This document shows, one piece after another, positions 21,394 to 33,737 of a stretch of 64,000 nt of DNA (position 1 is its first letter; each line of letters begins with the position of its first letter). A program made the position numbers and the translations under genes. This stretch comes from Mesostigma viride (taxonomy: Eukaryota > Streptophyta > Mesostigmatophyceae > Mesostigmatales > Mesostigmataceae). The notes beneath the pieces are model-generated. The model made no database searches, was not told where the DNA came from, and saw nothing but the letters and a program-made list of their open reading frames with translations. The stretch covers positions 60,001 through 124,000 of the forward strand of contig RPFO01000076.1 in assembly GCA_009746045.1 (NCBI GenBank), read 5' to 3'.

Positions 21394-22015
21394 GTGGAGG
21401 GCAAGTGCGGCCTGCTCGTCAAGAAGCTCGACGCCATCACCGCCCGAACCGAGGCCCTGGCCGCACAGGTCTCAGAGATTGCAGACGGCCACCATCGCTG
21501 CCCAGCCCACCCGGCCGGCAGATGGCAGCCTCTCACAGCACTCCTACGTGAATCTACTGCGGCCAGGGACCACCTCGACCACTGAGGCCGTCGCCACCAT
21601 GGCCAAGCTGCAGGAGATGGAAGCCCAACGCCGAGCCGACGCGTGCGAGGACACCAACCGCGCACGCCGCCAATGCCGAGTGGTGCTGCATCGTTTCGAG
21701 CAGCAGCCAGGGGAGACGGTCAAGTCTCTTGAGGCCGAGCTCAGGAGCAAGCTCCTTACCGATCTGGAACTCGTAGGTAAATTAGAACTGCGTGGGCACC
21801 TTCCCCACTCACGGGACAAGGCGGCACCCCCATCAGTCCTGGTTACCTTCCATTCCATTGAGGATAAGCGGCTGTTCCTCTCGTGCCGCAAGGCGCTGCA
21901 CGACCTCTCCTGGACGCTGGACGACGACCTGACCCCCGCTCAGCAGCAGCAGCAATGCGACCTGTGGCCGGAGTACCTCCGCCACAAGCAAGACCTGAAG
22001 CACGTGTCTAACTAA
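21394..22015 (+). pseudogene. LINE ORF1-like protein fragment, frameshifted
   Basis: A coiled-coil segment (LLVKKLDAITARTEALAAQV) is followed, in another frame from about 21479, by a segment resembling the RRM and C-terminal domains of L1-type ORF1 proteins. It has RRCRVV-like, SVLVTFHSIEDKRLFLSCRK and LDDDLTPAQQQQQ stretches and ends with a basic tail at the stop. ORF1 proteins bind the LINE RNA and chaperone it. The N-terminus is missing and no linked ORF2 follows, so this is a fragment. It is close to an RT fragment, but in the wrong order for one intact LINE. Confidence 0.5.
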
Positions 22016-22811
22016 TTGATTGATTAATGAAGATTACGTGCACCCCCAGATTATGCAGGACCGGGGACGCACAAAATGGACACATTTTGCAATTAGTGAA
22101 TGTGAGTTGTCTCATTCAATAACGACAATAAATCCCTGGTGTGACAAGCACATCCACATACCTAAAATAGAGGCACGATGATGGTAAAGGTGCCGTGCAT
22201 GTTGTCTGGCCTGCCCGCGTGTGGCGTTACTGGCTTCTAGACGCAACAGCGCCTTTCAAAGCCAGCAGCTTTGTTCCATGTTCCCACACGGCAATGCACT
22301 GACAGCTACTTTCAATTGCTCCCTCAGAAGGGATGGAAGTGCAGTACAGGTTATTTTGTACCATGGCAAAATTTAACAAACGGTAACTCGACGGCGAGAA
22401 GGTAAACTAAGCCATGCATGAATTGAGCCGGTTCGTGCCTTCAACAAACACAGCCTGTCAATGTTGCGCGAGGGCGAGCCTTATCCTGGGGAGATAGGAT
22501 TCCCTAGTCCTTGGCAGTCAGCAGATTTATAAGGCAGCCGATTCCCGGCATGCACGACGTCCAACAGGGCAGCACGGGTAAGACCCAGCATGAGAAACAC
22601 GGCAGCTCCGGGATATCTGAAGCCGCACGTGCCACGTGCCTGGGGCAGCAGGGTCATAGTCCACTAGGCCGAGGAAAGGCACGCTTGGCCATACGTAAGA
22701 GGAACGAGGAAGCTGGGCATCAGGACTACAGTCAAGGCGTGGCATACCGCCAGACCTCGTTGGGGACCATTCAAAAAAAAGAGGAAGGGTACGTCGTGCC
22801 GAATGAGCAGG
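22016..22811. other. intergenic, no feature recognised
   Basis: No convincing coding sequence or repeat pair. It forms the 3' flank of the TRM112 gene. Confidence 0.5.
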
Positions 22812-23186
22812 CTATTGGCATTCGTCCTCGACGAGCAACATGTTGGGAATCCCCTTCTTTACGTGGAACACGCGGCCAGATTCGGGACACGTAAGAGAGC
22901 CTTCTTCGACGTGAACTTCGAGAAGAGCGTGATGGAATTTCTTCAAAAAATCCTCGTCGTTCAAGCTTGTTTCTGAAACCGTTTCTGGAAGGCCGTCACC
23001 GACGCCTAAGCCAATTGCAGCATCCCGGAAAGCCTTCCACTCCACTTTTGGGTACATGTGTCTCAAAAAGTCCGCATTCAAAGGTACTTCCTTTATTTCC
23101 ACAGCTTGTGCCTCTATCTTCAATGGATAACCATTCTTCACACCTGCCATATTGCAGGCCAACATATTGTGAGTAAGGAGCCGCAT
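22812..23186 (-). CDS. TRM112: TRM112 family methyltransferase activator subunit
   Basis: A complete single-exon ORF of 124 codons, the usual length for this family. TRM112 is a small zinc-ribbon/helical protein that binds and stabilises several SAM methyltransferases acting in translation (eRF1, tRNA and 18S rRNA methylation; the MTQ2, TRM9, TRM11 and BUD23 partners in yeast). The N-terminus has the family hallmark MRLLTHNML and the C-terminus has CPESGRVFHVKKGIPNMLL. The middle carries FLRHMYPKVEWKAF and FLKKFHHALLEVHVEEG. Cys11 and the Cys of the TCPESG turn are in metal-site positions. The MRLLTHNML start resembles plant more than animal versions, which is part of the basis for a green-lineage host. 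It is the only intact host-type gene in the window, with no introns and no frame damage. Confidence 0.93.
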   Translation of the reverse strand: MRLLTHNMLACNMAGVKNGYPLKIEAQAVEIKEVPLNADFLRHMYPKVEWKAFRDAAIGLGVGDGLPETVSETSLNDEDFLKKFHHALLEVHVEEGSLTCPESGRVFHVKKGIPNMLLVEDECQ

Positions 23187-23538
23187 TCTCCAGGCGTCAA
23201 CGCAGAGCTATGGGGTTGTGAATTGGTGGACGCGTTTACCCATAAAGATAAAACAGAGGAAAAGCTGAAATTGCCGCTGGCTTTCTCCAGCGCAGTTCGT
23301 GTATTACAGCAATTTCGTCACAAACGGCACGTAAAATTATTCCTCGGGCAAGGACAACAGGCTGCCGAAAATTATTATTTCTTCACGCACAGGCTGCGCG
23401 CTTTGGGCCGCGCGGTAGAGTGCAGCTGCAGAGATTCGGGTGATTTTTTCTGGCGGAGCCCTGGCGGAGCCAATTTTCGGAAGAACCGTTAAGTTCGTCA
23501 GAAGTGGCGAAGCTTATAAGGCCGTACACGTGAGAAAG
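23187..23538. other. upstream flank of TRM112, no feature recognised
   Basis: This is the likely promoter side of TRM112. I see no clear TATA box, repeat pair or coding sequence here. Confidence 0.4.
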
Positions 23539-23540
23539 TA

Positions 23541-24449
23541 CAGTCATTCCCGCGTTAAGTTGCGATCGCCCCCCAAAACTTGACGCCGCAACTTAACGCG
23601 GGAACGCAACTTAACGGTAGAATTAGGCTAGCAGCCCACCACCTCCTCCTCTGACGGACTTCTATACGGCATTCGACAGCTCTCGTCAAGCCCGATCGAG
23701 GTGCAGCGTCAAAGCCGGCCCAAGTCCAATTTCCAGGCCAGATATCAGTTTAGTTGGACAAAGGCGGGCTGCAAAACACGCCGTGGGCAGCCATGCAGTT
23801 CCTGCGTTTTTGATACCACAAATGTAGTGTGTTTTAACCGCCATCTGACTTTGGCTCTCTTTTTGGCGGGTTACTTAATTGCCGGCCAGCCGGCTTCACA
23901 TTTGACTGTGACAAAACATGGGAACAGTCGTGAGGGAATGAGCTTCATTTACTGTCAATGGCCTGCATGCCGTGTAAACAATAATAACAACATGGAGGCC
24001 GCAGGCAGCGAGACTGCCTGTGGCCTCAACGACCATGTCTTTGCCCTTCTGTGGTGCATTCGGCATGATGGTGGTAATTTCCGGCAAGATGTCTCAATTA
24101 CAGACCCTGCATGGTCGTGGATTCTTATGTACCGCAGCCCGCAGGCTGCAAAACTGAATTTGTGAGGTTGCATTCGCGCTTTTCACCTAAGCCAGCAGGC
24201 GGGGAAATTTGCGCGCCAGTGGGGCTTGCGTATTTTGCCGCCTAAAATCACGTAGCGGGTCCGGACTTCCGCGGCAAAAAATGGCCTCCTGCGCGGCCAA
24301 AAATGGCCTGACACCTACAAATTGAGTCATTACCGCGTTAAGTTGCGATGGTCTCCATGCTTAAGTTGCGGTCGCCCCCCAAACTTCGGCGTCGCAACTT
24401 AACGCGGGAACGCAACCTTAAGAAACGCAACTTAACGCGGGAATGACTG
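23541..24449. mobile_element. pogo/Tc1-mariner-like terminal-inverted-repeat element, non-autonomous
   Basis: The left end reads CAGTCATTCCCGCGTTAAGT directly after TA (23539-23540). The right end is its reverse complement directly before TA (24450-24451). The GCGTTAAGTTGCG word recurs in both orientations near each end as subterminal repeats. TA duplication plus a CAGT start fits Tc1/mariner, pogo-type. The 909 bp contain no transposase, so it is a deletion derivative or MITE that would need a transposase supplied elsewhere. Confidence 0.75.
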
Positions 24450-24451
24450 TA

Positions 24452-26400
24452 GTCAAAGTACCCCCCCCCCCCCTCACGTTTAAGTTGGGGTCCGGCCGAC
24501 CCAGGGCTGCGATCGGGGACGGGACATGCCCGAATTTTTTGGCGCCAAAAAATTCGCGCCGGAACCGAAGGTCATAAATTTCACGTGCACGGTGCGCGCA
24601 CCCCTTGCGGAAGTGGCCATGGCGACTGCGTTCAGGCGAAACTACCACACCAGGGCAGGCGAAATGCAAAATTTTTACTCGAATCTAAAAGACGATGCGT
24701 TTATGATGTTAGTTTGTGGCGGAAATCAGCTGGTTGACAATATCGCTGTTGTTTTTTTATGCCATCGGCATGGGGGGTAATCTGAATTTTTTGGTCGCGC
24801 GGAAGGAAATAGAATTCATGATAGCGGCTGTAAAATCGCGGTTTTAAGGGTTGTTCTGACCGTGAAGCAGGCGTTCATATCGGTTGCATCGAATTCTAAA
24901 CCGATCTGGTGCTTTTGCCAGATTTTCGGCCATTATCGGTAAGTAATTGTTCAGACCTGCGCAGTGCGTGTCTGACGTGTCCATGGAAGAACGGCTGTTG
25001 TTGCGCGCCTGGGTGAGGGATTTACGAGGGCGAGGTACAGATTTGTCGCGAATGTTATCTGCTATCAGTGCTTTCTTCTATGAGCCCATCGTTCGAGGTT
25101 TTTTGCGTTCTTTTTGGGCAGTTTCCGCCAGCTAGCTCGCCGTCGCTTGCCGTTGTGTTGTCGAATATCTGGCAGCTTTAGATTGTTTTCGTTGATGCCG
25201 TGATCAGGGCCGCTTCAGTCGCAGTCTATAGCTCTTTGGGAAGGTATAAGGCATTTCATAAAACGCGTTCCGGCAAGGATGTTGTGCGTATGGACGCTTC
25301 TTGTTGTTTGAGAGTGACGCACCCTCTCTTCGCAGGCCACAGCGGCATCACAGCGCTCATGCGCTGAAGGGCCGCCAGTGGTTTCTTTGCATTTTATCGT
25401 GCAGGGATGGAAGTGTTTTAGTGATGATGATGTTGGAGATATTGCATTTGTGTGACTGCATGTAGATAGCTGGCACCAATGGTTGTTTGAGCTTTCCTTT
25501 GTTATGATGATGTGACAAGACTACAATGTGCTGAGCCAACCATGGTTGACATGCATGACTTCATGCAAGCTATATATACCATGTTCCTGCTTGGTTCCTC
25601 GCCCTCCATAGTCCCAGTTTGTCATCCATGCCGGGGAGGACAGTTTAGGAGGTGTTGTTGAGTTGATTAGCTTGGTTGGCATCAACCTTACACTCTAACC
25701 TGGGAGAAACATAGGAAATGCTGCTTAGGCGTATTAGGGCTACCATCGTCAAGGCTATGAACATATTTACAAGGCTGGCCATGCTGGAGGGATGATGAAG
25801 ACATATGAGGTGCGTGGCCACCCCTTTGTACATTGTAAACATACTCAGCATGGTTTTGGTGCATGTTGGATGGCATAAGAAGTGGCACTGTGGGGTTACT
25901 AACTTACTGAGTGGTCCTTAGCGCCTTGTCAGGTGGTCATATAGGAAACCCATCAACTTGAGTAGTTCTTGTCACAATGACCCCCACGTTGAGCATGCGT
26001 TGCCGTCAGCGTGCAAGAGTTAATTATGTGTGCTTTGGTCAGTTTGCAGATGTCTTTGATGAAGAAGGAGGTGCTAGTGTGGCTGAATGGTTACTATAAT
26101 TTCCTTGTAGTGTCTACATGGGTGGCCGTCTTGGAATGGTTGTAACTTGGGCAGTTCTTGTCGGAACGTCGTCAAACCTGGAACATACGAGGTACCATAT
26201 GTGCAGAGGATGGTAGTGTGTGGTTTGGCCAGTTTTCACGTGGCTTAGATGTATAAAGGGGTGTTAGTGTGGTTAAATACTAGCTAAAACCTCCGTCAGC
26301 GTCATCACAGGTGGCAATCTAGGAATATCCATCAAATAGGGCTGCGCTTGTCAGAATGACCTGAAAATTTGGGGCTGCATGTCCCCCCCTCTCTAGTATT
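24452..26400. other. intergenic region with a 26-bp perfect palindrome
   Basis: No gene recognised. A perfect palindrome with CGAATTTTTTGGC arms lies at 24531-24556, just after a C14 tract. Otherwise there are only short frames without family motifs. Confidence 0.5.
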
Positions 26401-26614
26401 TGAAAATATAAGATATGGCATGATTCTATGTGTTTATGATTTGTTTTATTTTTTTGGGTGAAAAATAGTACCCTTTTTGCAAGAAAATCCATAAATGTGT
26501 CTAAGCATCATTATTTTGTGCTCAAAATTAGGCAGACTTTCTCAGAAGTGGGGGAACTATATGGAAATATATGATTTGGTCCAAATATGTTTGCCCATGG
26601 TCCTAGGGAAAATA

Positions 26615-27005
26615 TGCCAAAAGTAGCGTCTTTTTCTATTTTTAGCGCGTAACCGGCATCTGGTGGGGGCTAGCACCCCCCCCAAGTGGTTGGAAAATAT
26701 TTTTTTAATCATATTTATGGTTCCCAATCATAATTGGATTTTTAGCACATGCATAGGTATGGTTTCCAGAAAAGTGCTCTTTAGGCATATCCCCTCCCAT
26801 GGAGGGTCCCATGGAATTGTATCAAAACTGAAGCTTCTTAATAACTACAGAAATGCAACTGCCAACCACTGAATGATGATTGGGGACCGCCATAAACATG
26901 ATGTTTGGGCATGCATACCACCACTTGTTGGGGGTACTACCCCCAGCCATACACCGGCTATGTGCTAAAAATAGAAAAAAAAACGCTGTTTTGGGCACAT
27001 CTTGC
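26615..27005. repeat. dispersed repeat in inverted arrangement
   Basis: The left half matches the block at 5591-5760 (GCGTCTTTTTCTATTTTTAG, then GTATGGTTTCCAGAAAAGTG). The right half carries the same words reversed (GTGCTAAAAATAGAAAA near 26960). The whole is an imperfect palindrome of almost 400 bp, as expected for a MITE with long diverged arms or an inverted duplication. Confidence 0.55.
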
Positions 27006-28532
27006 CCAGAACAGTGGGAGAACCAGTTGCATGCCAAAAGCACAAACCATATATAAAAATGTCATGGCACATGGGTTCTACCTTCTTGGATAAACAAAAT
27101 CAGCACATCCCTTCACTGATGTAATTAATTTTTTGCCAAAAAATACTCTTTTTCAGGGGGGCCATCCCGTAAACACTCATAACACATCAATTATGCCTGA
27201 AAAGCACAAGACAAATTCTGTCACGACCATAGAAGGCACTGTCAAAGTTTGGTGCCATTCTGAGTGTTACGTCGCGTAACTTTTGTTGTTGTTACGGACG
27301 TAAATTAGGTCCTTTGTTGCCTCAGCCATTCCGGAACAGTTCGCTGACTTTCCTATAGGCTTACGTGTAGTTAGGACCTTTTGGCCGGTCGGTACCGGGC
27401 CTTGTGACGTGGAAATAGTATAGTATGGTGGTTCGGTGCAGTCGCGCCGCGCTGCGTACTTTAGTAGTGGTCCTTTTATCCTCCGTGTGAACCTTGTGGA
27501 CATGCGTTGGTCCTGTAGGCAAGGGTCGATGTCGGCCCGAGCATACACGCCTGTCGGCGATCATTTATGCAGCAGCTGTCCTTCGTGAATTGCACCCGGC
27601 GTGTGTTTTGAATTAACACATATTAGCTAGGGTCATGGCAGTGTAGTAGTGTTTCCTTCGTAGTACCCTGGTTTTATTCGGTGTATGGCGTATTATAATC
27701 GAATGCATTGAGAACAGAGTCGTCACGTCCCAGGTCTTTCCACAACATAGCTCCTCATCACTAGGTACCCTCACTAGTTTAGGTGAAGTCAGGCTAGGCG
27801 TTTGGGATAGAGAGGAGCCAGGGCGTAATGTTCAATGGTAGCGGAGATAGTTTAGGTGGACGCGACGATATTCCCTTGCAACAGTCACCTTATACGCCAG
27901 AGGCCTTCCGCGGCCAGGGTACAGAAGAAGACAACCTCTTGACAGGTAAGGGGCGGGTCGCCTGCAAGCTAGGGGGGTAGTGCTGCCCGATTCGGGACAC
28001 GCCCTGCCTAGAAGTTAGACCTGCTCACAGCGGATGAACTCCTCACGTAGCTAGTTTCTTTTCCTTTTCCTTCTGTGTGTGCATTTCCTTGCTGGGTGCT
28101 GTTTGATGTTAGATAGTGGGTTAGCCGGTTCAATTGTGCTGGTTAGGGAGACGATTAGCGTCTCGTTAGACTCCACCTCTCTTTCCGTGCATGCGGCCAT
28201 TTTCCTTAGATTTTCCTGCGTGCAGAACCGTAAGTAAGCTAGCTCCTTTTCTTCCTATGTATACACGCGTTTCCTTGGAATGTTGTTTGATTACGTTAGC
28301 TAGGATTGACGGTTCAATAGGGCTGGATAGATAGTGGGACGATTAGCGTCTCTTTCGACTACACCTCTTTTCCGTGCATGCTGCTGTGTTTTCTTATATG
28401 CTTCCTCGTGCAGAATCTTGAGCCGGATGTTTATTTACCAACGGGCGCTGGTTTCAGGCGTCCTCGGCATTTCGGTAACAATAAGCTACAATAATGCTTA
28501 AGTGTTTTCCTTTGTTTCCTTTTTATTTTCTC

Positions 28533-28765
28533 CTTGATCAGATTTTATTTTATCCTTGATCAGATTTTAAATCATTCCTTCCTTTTCCTTGCTTAAGTGG
28601 TAGCCACTCCCCTTTGTTTTCTTGGTCATGCCCTTTTGATCTGATTTTATTTTCTCTTTGACCTGATTTTCTTTTAGCATTGATCTGATTTTATTTTAGC
28701 CTTGGTCAGATTTTTATTTTATCCTTGACCAGATTTTTATCTTATCCTTGTTCAGATTTTTAACC
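28533..28765 (+). repeat. T-rich tandem repeat in Gypsy-B leader
   Basis: Repeated units of about 22-25 bp built on CCTTGATCAGATTTTATTTT, roughly eight copies. A shorter version is at about 33525-33690 in copy 2. It forms a long pyrimidine-rich leader just before gag. Confidence 0.7.
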
Positions 28766-28805
28766 TTTCCTCGTCTAATGTATTTCTTTCATTTGCACAT
28801 CAAAC

Positions 28806-30320
28806 ATGTCCTCTCAAACGTCTCTTGGTGGGGGTAGGTCTCCCATTAACCAACGTTTCTCAGGTGTTAATTCTGGTACTCCTCAATTGGCTATGGGTAA
28901 TAGACGTGATTCCTTGGACACTGTCCATCACTTGACTCCTCCGTCTCAGAGTGTACGTTCTGACAGTACTACCTCTACTCCGTCCTTTCACCGTTCACCT
29001 ATTATTCCTCCTCCTACGTTTGAGGCACGTACTAGGTCTACTGCCCCAGCCTCTGCTATTCCTCCTGTTAATTCTGGGAATCCCTCTGTGTCTATCCCCT
29101 CTCAGGCTCCTCAGGTGTCAGCCCCTCGTAGTGTTCGTAGTCTGGCTCCTGTGGGCCCTACTGGGTATCCTACTGCCGTTCCTACACATCCTCCTGCTTC
29201 CTTGGCATACCTTGATACGGCCTATGAGGCAGCCCAAATCCCCTCACGTGTAGCAGAGTTAGAGATTAATCAGGATTTTAGCACCATGCCTCTCCATGAT
29301 AAAAACTATGATCATTTTTCCTATTCCACAATCAGAGAAGCATATACTGTTCCTCACACCTCGGGTCACCACCCTGCCTCTGTGGTGCCCTCAGGTCCTC
29401 TTCCTAAGACCTATCCTGCTCCTCATAATTGGTACGTTACTGCCTGAGTATGTGCCTGTGGAGTAGAGTGGGCCTATGGATAAAACTGATCCTTCTCGTG
29501 CATCTAAGCCCCCTCTCCTTCCCACTTTTGCTAGTGTGCCTAAGTTAGATACCAGTTCCACTCCTCAGCAGTTTTTCACCTTTCTTATGCTCCTCACTCA
29601 GCAGACGGCCTCTTGGGAACAGTATTATAGGTGGAAACTCCCTGATGTTGTTCTTGTCCCTCATTACCTTACCACGTGTGTGGCTCCTGCCCTTGCCACC
29701 CTTGTTCAATGTGAGTCCCTCGCGTCCCATGCATACCCTAACTCAGTAGCAGAATTGTTTAGGAGATTGGAAAATCATGTAGTGCCTCCAGACGCTGATT
29801 GGCAAGAGCGCCTTAACAGTTTTCTGCCTATCGTTTTCGTGACCTTCCTCTGGCTGCTGTTCGTACCCATCTCCTCCGTGTTGCTGATTTTATGTATGCT
29901 CCCTACCCTATCCGTACTAGGGTCCATAACCTTGTCCTCACTCCTGAAGAAGAAGAGGCATATGTAGAAGAATTAGATATTTGTGTTACAGATATATCTG
30001 CATTGGATGTGTCTCACATCACGTGTTATCACTGTCATGAGGTGGGCCATCTTAAGGGGGAGTGCCCCAAGTTTCTTTCTGGGGCCACCCCTCATCCCAA
30101 TGCCCGCCCTCCGCGTACTCCTCAGTGGGCCTCTCCCCTTCGCCCACCCTCTGGTCGTTCCTCTTCTGCTCCTCAACCCTCTAGGTTAAATGATGTACAG
30201 ACAGGCTCCTTAGTGAATCCCCATTCTGATCAGGAAGCCGTCCCCTCTCAATACCCTCGTGATCCTCCAGCAATGGCTTTCTTCTCCGGGGTTTCCTCCC
30301 AGGTTCGTTCCCTTGGATGA
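28806..30320 (+). pseudogene. Gypsy-B copy 1 gag with zinc knuckle
   Basis: The gag starts MSSQTSLGGG and first gives a Ser/Pro/Thr-rich N-terminal domain. After a stop near 29445 the capsid-like part follows (QQFFTFLMLLTQQTASWEQY). After further frame changes the C-terminal nucleocapsid has CYHCHEVGHLKGEC (CX2CX4HX4C) near 30023-30065 and a Pro/Ser-rich tail. At least two frameshifts and an in-frame stop separate these parts. Compared with copy 2 it lacks a stretch of the capsid C-terminus. Confidence 0.75.
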
Positions 30321-30459
30321 TGTGGGGGGGGAGGGAAAACAGTAGACCTATCAGCAGGGGGTAGCCTGGTAAGGTTCTCAGCTAGTACCCCAAGCTCAGA
30401 AAATTTTTGTTTACCTGTTTTGTCACTACTGTGGATGCTGCATTCTCTGCACCCCTGCG

Positions 30460-30780
30460 TGTTCGTCCTTTGATGTGTCTAAATGGTGGCCTTACCGTTC
30501 CTACTACCGTTGTAGACCCTCTTCTGCATCCTCTGCACCCCTGCGTGTTTGTCCTTTGATGTTTCTAAATGGTGGCCTAAGTTACCGTTCCTACTACCGT
30601 GGTAGACCCTTTTCTGCATCCTCATGGTATCCTCAATGCTTCTGTCCTCGTAGATAGTGGGGCTGCCAGCTCCTTTGTGAGCGAGGCCATTGTTAGGAGA
30701 CTAGGATTACATAGTAGCTATCCCTAGCTCATTCCTCTCATGTGACTGTGCACTATATATGCTGATGGTCGCACTTGTCA
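30460..30780 (+). pseudogene. Gypsy-B copy 1 aspartic protease remnant
   Basis: The reading gives VLVDSGAASSFVSEA (near 30640-30690), a classic retropepsin active site of Asp-Ser-Gly, followed by VRRLGL. A small tandem duplication of the sequence just upstream (the YRSYYRxRPxSAS frame) and stops show decay. Confidence 0.7.
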
Positions 30781-31192
30781 CTCTCATGGGACTGTATCCT
30801 TACCACTCCTCGTTCAGGGTCGGGAGATTAAATTAGTGGCGACCATAGGCCCAATAACGATTGTTGATATATTGTTGGGCTTAGATCGGCATCAAGGCCA
30901 TAAAATCACATAATTATAACACTATGGTCCTAGGTTCGATTCCTTGCTGGTAGCTTCTAGGCTTTCTTACTTTCTGTGTTCCGCGGAATCTCAGATTTGG
31001 GCAGCTAGCGTTTTCATATTTGTTGCCTTTTGAGGAGAACATGACACCATGGTTGTAGTAAGCATCGGGTCGGAGGCTAGCTGTTACCTGGTTCCCTGAT
31101 AGCACCTAGTAGTTGCCGGAACGACACTGTAAGGTAGAGAATATATCCTCAGTAGATGTAACCCCTATTGAGTTACCCGGTGATCCTCCTGT

Positions 31193-32347
31193 ATGACCTA
31201 TGGCTGGTCATTAATGACCAACAATGACAATAGATGTTTTATTGCGTATGTTCCTCCGTGTCTTACCAATGAAGTCCGTTACATGTCTATTATAGATTCC
31301 TCTCGGGTCTTTGAAGAAAAGACTCCCTCATACTCTCCTCCTCGTGTGGTTTTCTCCGATGTATCGTATGGGCCCCTCCGAATTATAAGAGTTAAAACAA
31401 ATACTTGTGTCGTTATTTGAAGCAGGTTTAAGGGATCCTAGTAATTCCCCATATTCTAGTAACCAGTGTTTTGCTAGTTCCTCTGTCCAATGGCAAATTT
31501 AGCCTAGTTACAGACTATTGTAAAGTTGATCATGATAATCGCCGTGCAAAATATTACGCAGACATCACTTCCTCATGGCCTAGTATTTTCCTTTCTTGGG
31601 CTGATGCACGTACTGTGATTAATAACCCCTCCGTTTACGTGAGTAGGTATAAGAAGTTTCACCTATTTGAAGAAGCACATCAGTTCTGTCTTTGGTATCA
31701 AAGAGATATTCATCAACAGTTCATGTCTTTGGTGTAGCCAAACCGAAATAGGAATACATCCTCGTCCTGCAGGTCCTCCTCCTACAATTCGTACAGAAGT
31801 TGTTCCTTCTCCATTTCATATCCCTGACAGATTTCTTACTCCTTTACCTTCTCCAACCCGCGAACGGGGTTTCTTCCTCCTCTATGGAGACCCAGGGCTC
31901 TTACTGTGGAATTTGGTTCCTTATCAATCACGGTGACTAGGAAGGAGTGAGCTAAATAGTCCTTTCCTTTCTGCGTGGTTTTTGTTGTCAGCAGACTCCT
32001 GCCCTCGTCTTGCCAGATACATCGAAAATGTTTGTATTAGCTACTAACACTAGTAAGGTAGCCATTGGGGGTGTTCTCCTCCAAGACCAGGGTCATGGCT
32101 TGCAACACATCGAATACATCTCTAGGACTATGTTACCTGCTGAGCGCAACTACCCTGTTCACCAACAAGAGTTGTTGGCTGTGGTATACTGCTGTCATGC
32201 ATGGCAACATTTCCTTTAAGGTGCCCACTTCGATGTCTGTATCAGTGAGCCTTGTGATGCTGACCCTTACCGGTTGGTTATTCAAACCGACCATCGTCCT
32301 CTGATTCACCTCCTGTCACAACCTAAACTCACTCCTCGGCAAGCGCG
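31193..32347 (+). pseudogene. Gypsy-B copy 1 RT and RNase H remnants
   Basis: The RT N-terminal block (PLSNGKFSLVTDYCKVDHD) is present, but the YxDD palm region is deleted. RNase H follows (KMFVLATNTSKVAIGGVLLQ, ISRTMLPAERNYPVHQQELL, VIQTDHRPLIHLLSQPKL) with the first Asp changed to Asn (ATNTS). It ends at PRQAR, where the next LTR starts. Confidence 0.7.
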
Positions 32348-33737
32348 TGTTACGTCGCGTAACTTTTGTTGTTGTTACGGACGTAAATTAGGTCCTTTGT
32401 TGCCTCAGCCATTCCGGAACAGTTCGCTGACTTTCCTAGGCTTACGTGTAGGTAGGACCTTTTGGCCGGTCGGTACCGGGCCTTGTGACGTGGCAATTGT
32501 ACAGTATGGTGGTTCGGTGCAGTCGCGCCGCGCTGCGTACTTTAGTAGTGGTCCTTTTATCCTGCGTGTGAACCTTGTGGACGTGAGTTGGTCCTGTAGG
32601 CGAGGGTCGATGTCGGCCCGAGCATACACGCCTGTCGGCGATCATTTATGCAGCAGAGCTCTGTCCTTCGTGAATTGCACCCGGCGTGTGTTATGAATTA
32701 ACACATATTAGCTAGGGTCATGGCAGTGTAGTATTGTTTCCTTCGTAGTACCCTGGTTTTATTCGGTGTATGGCGTATAATAATAGAATGCATTGAGAAC
32801 AGAGTCGTCACGTCCTAGGTCTTTCCACAACATAGCTCCTCATCACTAGGTACCCTCACTAGTTTAGGTGAAGTCAGGCTAGGCGTTTGGGATAGAGAGG
32901 AGCCAGGGCGTAATGTTCAATGGTAGCGGAGATAGTTGAGGTGGACGCGACGATATTCCCTTCCACTCACCTTATACGCCAGAGGCCTTCCGCGGCCAGG
33001 GCACAGAAGAAGACACCCTCTTGACAGGTAATGGGCGGGTCGCCTGCAAGCTAGCTAGGGGGGTAGTGCTGCCCGATTCGGGACACGCCCTGCCTAGAAG
33101 TTAGACCTGCTCACAGCGGATGAACTCCTCACGTAGCTAGTTTCTTTTCCTTTTCCTTCTGTGTGTGCATTTCCAATTTTCCTTGCTGGGTGCTGTTTGA
33201 CGTTAGTTAGCTAGTGGGTTAGCCGGTTCAGTGGGTTAGCTCCTTTTCTTCCTTTGTATACACGCGTTTCCTTGGAATGTTGTTTGATTACGTTAGCTAG
33301 GATTGACGGTTCAATAGGGCTGGATAGATAGTGGGACGATTAGCGTCTCTTTCGACTACACCTCTTTTCCGTGCATGCTGCTGTGTTTTCTTATATGCTT
33401 CCTCGTGCAGAATCTTGAGCCGGATGTTTATTTACCAACGGGCGCTGGTTTCAGGCGTCCTCGGCATTTCGGTAACATTAAGCTACAATAATGCTTAAGT
33501 GTTTTCCTTTGTTTCCTTTTTATTTTCTCCTTGATCAGATTTTAGATTATTCTTTCCTTTTTCCTTGCTAAAATGGTAGCCACTCCCCTTTGTTTTCTTG
33601 GTCATGCCCTTTTGATCTGATTTTATTTTAGCCTTGGTCAGATTTTTAGTTTATCCTTGACCAGATTTTTATCTTATCCTTGTTCAGCTTTTTAACCTTT
33701 CCTCGTCCAGTGTATTTCTTTCCTTTGCACCTCAAAC

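Larger units (their letters stand above)
27265..32347 (+). mobile_element. Gypsy-B copy 1, decayed LTR retrotransposon lacking integrase
   Basis: It starts with a TG-type LTR (TGTTACGTCGCG) that recurs at 32348. Internal order: T-rich leader, gag, aspartic protease, remnants of RT, then RNase H. It stops abruptly inside the RNase H end (after a PRQAR motif), where the next LTR begins, so integrase is missing. Many stops and frameshifts show it is old. The exact LTR end cannot be set, because both LTR copies run on into the same leader sequence. Confidence 0.75.

Noticed and set aside
30925..30960. GGTTCGATTCC tRNA B-box match in Gypsy-B (also near 55145)
   Set aside because: It is part of a decayed coding stretch present in both Gypsy-B copies, with no acceptor or anticodon arms around it.
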